From contig NZ_BSTQ01000033.1 in the NCBI RefSeq assembly GCF_030269605.1, positions 1-40,102 of the forward strand: a DNA stretch of 40,102 bases, read 5' to 3'. How positions within the stretch are numbered: position 1 is the first letter of the stretch; each line of letters starts with the position of its first letter. The stretch is from Lentzea sp. NBRC 105346. GTDB lineage: Bacteria; Actinomycetota; Actinomycetes; Mycobacteriales; Pseudonocardiaceae. Shown here piece by piece: positions 38,586-40,102 of this stretch. The position numbers were made by a program, and so were the translations under genes. The notes under the pieces are model-generated. The model had not been told where the DNA came from. It was given only the letters and a program-made list of their open reading frames with translations, and did not search any database.

Positions 38586-39515
38586 GTGGGCCTGAAGGAG
38601 GGCACCAGGGCTACCCGGCTGGCGAAGACCGCCGGGCTGGTCGGCCTGGTCGGGATCGGGGCCACCGGTTGCTCCACTGATGAGGTCCTGCGCTTCGGCT
38701 GGCCGGTGGCGGTCACGCCGCAGGCCGAGCGGATGCGCGAGATGTGGACCTGGTCCGTCATCGCCGCGCTCGTCGTGGGCGTGATCGTGTGGGGCCTGAT
38801 CCTGTGGTCGGTGGCGTTCCACCGCAAGAAGACCGAGGAACTGCCGCGCCAGACGGCGTACAACCTGCCGCTGGAGATCGTTCTCATCGTCGTGCCGACG
38901 GTGATCGTCGCGGTGCTGTTCTACTTCACCGCGGTCACCCAGAACTACGTCACCAAGAAGACCGGTGACGCGGACGTCACGGTCGACGTGATCGCGTTCC
39001 AGTGGAACTGGGAGTTCCAGTACCCGCAGCACAAGACGTCCGAGGGCCAGGTCGTCAGCACGCTCGGCACCTCCACCGAGATCCCGCTGCTGGTCGTCCC
39101 GGAGAAGAAGTCGATCCGCTTCAACCTGCGGTCGACCGACGTCATCCACTCGTTCTTCGTGCCGGAGTTCCACTTCAAGCGCGACGTCTTCCCGCAGCCG
39201 GAGAAGAACAACCAGGACAACGTGTTCGAGATCACCTCGATCGACCGTCCGGGCGCGTTCGTCGGTCGCTGCGCCGAGCTGTGCGGCTCCTACCACTCGG
39301 TGATGAACTTCGAGGTCCGCGCGCTGCCCCAGGCCGACTGGGACCGCTACATCAAGCTGCGCGAGCAGACGAACGACAAGACCGGCAAGCCGTACTCCGC
39401 CGCCGAGGCGCTCGCCGAGGTCGGCTGCGAGTGGTGCTCGCCGCTGGCCACCACGACCACGCCGTTCAACACCGACCGGACCGCCCGTGAGGCGTCCGGC
39501 TCGGGCCGGAAGTAG
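38586..39515 (+). CDS. ctaC: Cytochrome c oxidase subunit II
   Basis: A 309-residue CuA-carrying subunit of the aa3 oxidase. The N-terminal signal ends with a lipobox (GIGATGC), with lipidation expected at Cys29. Two membrane helices follow (about 55-78 and 95-117). The periplasmic cupredoxin domain has the CuA ligands in RCAELCGSYHSVM and the His in DVIHSFFVPEF. The aromatic FQWNWEFQY stretch is present. GTG 38586 is the start. A ctaF gene follows with a 9-bp gap. Confidence 0.97.
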   Translation: MGLKEGTRATRLAKTAGLVGLVGIGATGCSTDEVLRFGWPVAVTPQAERMREMWTWSVIAALVVGVIVWGLILWSVAFHRKKTEELPRQTAYNLPLEIVLIVVPTVIVAVLFYFTAVTQNYVTKKTGDADVTVDVIAFQWNWEFQYPQHKTSEGQVVSTLGTSTEIPLLVVPEKKSIRFNLRSTDVIHSFFVPEFHFKRDVFPQPEKNNQDNVFEITSIDRPGAFVGRCAELCGSYHSVMNFEVRALPQADWDRYIKLREQTNDKTGKPYSAAEALAEVGCEWCSPLATTTTPFNTDRTAREASGSGRK

Positions 39516-39524
39516 GTGCAGAGC

Positions 39525-39941
39525 ATGAAGATCGAAGCCCGCATCTTCGACCTGGTGATGGCCTTCTCGTTCCTGATGGCCGTCGTCTACGGGTACTGGA
39601 CGCACCTCGACACCGGCGCGGTCGAGCCGACCGGCACCGTCGCGCTGGCGCTGACCGGTGGCCTCGCGCTGATCGTCGGCACGTACTTCCGCTTCGTCGC
39701 CCGCCGCATCGAGGTGCGCCCGGAGGACAACCCGGACGCGGACATCGCCGACGGCGCCGGTGAGCTGGGCTTCTTCAGCCCCGGCAGCTACTGGCCGATC
39801 GGCCTCGCGGCCGCCGCCGCCACCGCGGGCATCGCCGTCGCCTTCTGGCACGTGTGGCTGCTCGTGATCGGCATCGTGCTGGTGCTGATCATGGTCGGCG
39901 GCCTGGTCTTCGAGTACCACACGGGCCCCGGCCACGACTGA
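39525..39941 (+). CDS. ctaF: Actinobacterial cytochrome c oxidase subunit IV
   Basis: A 138-residue membrane subunit found with ctaC in actinobacteria. Four hydrophobic segments are visible (about 7-25, 36-54, 81-101 and 106-126). ATG 39525 (MKIEARIFDLVMAF) aligns with the conserved start; a GTG three codons earlier is in frame and less likely. The C-terminus FEYHTGPGHD is charged and cytoplasmic or periplasmic. Confidence 0.95.
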   Translation: MKIEARIFDLVMAFSFLMAVVYGYWTHLDTGAVEPTGTVALALTGGLALIVGTYFRFVARRIEVRPEDNPDADIADGAGELGFFSPGSYWPIGLAAAAATAGIAVAFWHVWLLVIGIVLVLIMVGGLVFEYHTGPGHD

Positions 39942-39958
39942 CCGCTAACGCTATGAAG

Positions 39959-40008
39959 GGAGCTTTCCAAGCGCTCAGCGCTTGCTGGTGTTTTAACCGG
40001 GAAGCTCC
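39959..40008. terminator. Hairpin after ctaF
   Basis: GGAGCTTTCC (39959-39968) pairs with GGGAAGCTCC (39999-40008) with one mismatch; an internal AAGCGCTCAGCGCTT forms a second small hairpin. It is the likely terminator of ctaC-ctaF. Confidence 0.6.
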
Positions 40009-40025
40009 TGATCTTTGACATGGGC

Positions 40026-40090
40026 ACGGCCACCGCTTGATCATTTTCGGGTTCCGTCCAAAGAACTCGATCATGACAAGTGGTGGCCGT
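40026..40090. repeat. Inverted repeat at the right edge
   Basis: ACGGCCACCGCTTG (40026-40039) and CAAGTGGTGGCCGT (40077-40090) pair over 14 bp with one mismatch and enclose 37 bp containing a second GATCA/TGATC-like pair. It could be a hairpin, an operator-rich promoter, or the end of an insertion sequence continuing outside the window. No coding sequence is visible in it. Confidence 0.45.
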
Positions 40091-40102
40091 GGCTCATAGT
40101 CT

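Overview
The window is high-GC actinobacterial chromosome, most likely from the order Pseudonocardiales (Lentzea/Saccharothrix/Amycolatopsis relatives). Grounds for this are the very high GC content, many GTG starts, F420-type LLM oxidoreductase, SARP regulators, DUF3043 protein, actinobacterial ctaC/ctaF, and a housekeeping gene order that from memory closely matches the Mycobacterium tuberculosis block Rv2199c-Rv2218 (ctaF, ctaC, asnB, adoK, erpA-like, glycerate kinase, DUF3043, cobTS, ilvE, pepA, sucB, TIGR01777 epimerase, lipB, lipA). No replication origin, rRNA, tRNA, CRISPR array or intact transposon was seen.

Layout. Bases 1-785 hold no convincing gene but are packed with repeats: a hairpin, a 31-32 bp tandem repeat (115-302), a palindromic element (335-440) and a degenerate GC-rich repeat (482-648). 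Then come a small membrane protein, a saccharopine-dehydrogenase-like reductase, and lipA on the other strand. Between lipA and lipB, which are neighbours in M. tuberculosis, lies about 13 kb of accessory DNA (3.1-16.0 kb). It carries an SDR/TetR unit with a ladder of operators; two sets of convergent response-regulator/histidine-kinase genes, one kinase being a tandem fusion of two complete kinases; two SARP activators; and a compact RiPP locus.

The RiPP locus (10.95-14.07 kb, minus strand) contains a 50-aa precursor peptide candidate with an acidic leader and a core holding one Cys and several Ser/Thr, a three-domain fused azoline-forming cyclodehydratase (leader-binding winged helix, E1-like Zn domain, YcaO with a C-terminal proline motif), and a SagB-like N-terminal protein that lacks the nitroreductase domain. 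A SARP gene is divergent from the precursor, and an LLM-family flavin/F420 oxidoreductase follows that SARP gene. The two kinase/regulator systems and the two SARPs look like duplicated copies of one regulatory cassette and probably control the peptide. The product is not one I recognise.

From 16.0 kb to the end is core metabolism: lipB and a Tat-exported protein, PAP2 phosphatase and epimerase; the lipoate-using sucB and lpd; OsmC; leucyl aminopeptidase; an APC-like transporter; ilvE; the cobalamin lower-ligand genes cobU-cobT-cobS; GNAT; aldo/keto reductase; DUF3043; glycerate kinase; erpA-type Fe-S carrier; PfkB (adenosine kinase-like) kinase; methyltransferase; asnB; and ctaC-ctaF. LipA, LipB and SucB form one logical set: LipB and LipA make the lipoyl group carried by SucB, and Lpd reoxidises it.

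A short dispersed element recurs in the window. Its core is TGTCRG-N10-TANNNT, the pattern of the LexA-independent DNA-damage (RecA-NDp/PafBC) promoter. It occurs six times: as two palindromic pairs in gene-free DNA (342-434 and 31934-32027) and as two half copies inside an in-frame 78-bp direct repeat of the glycerate kinase gene, next to TTATCCACA motifs. The RiPP locus, the double kinase and this element are the points most worth following up.
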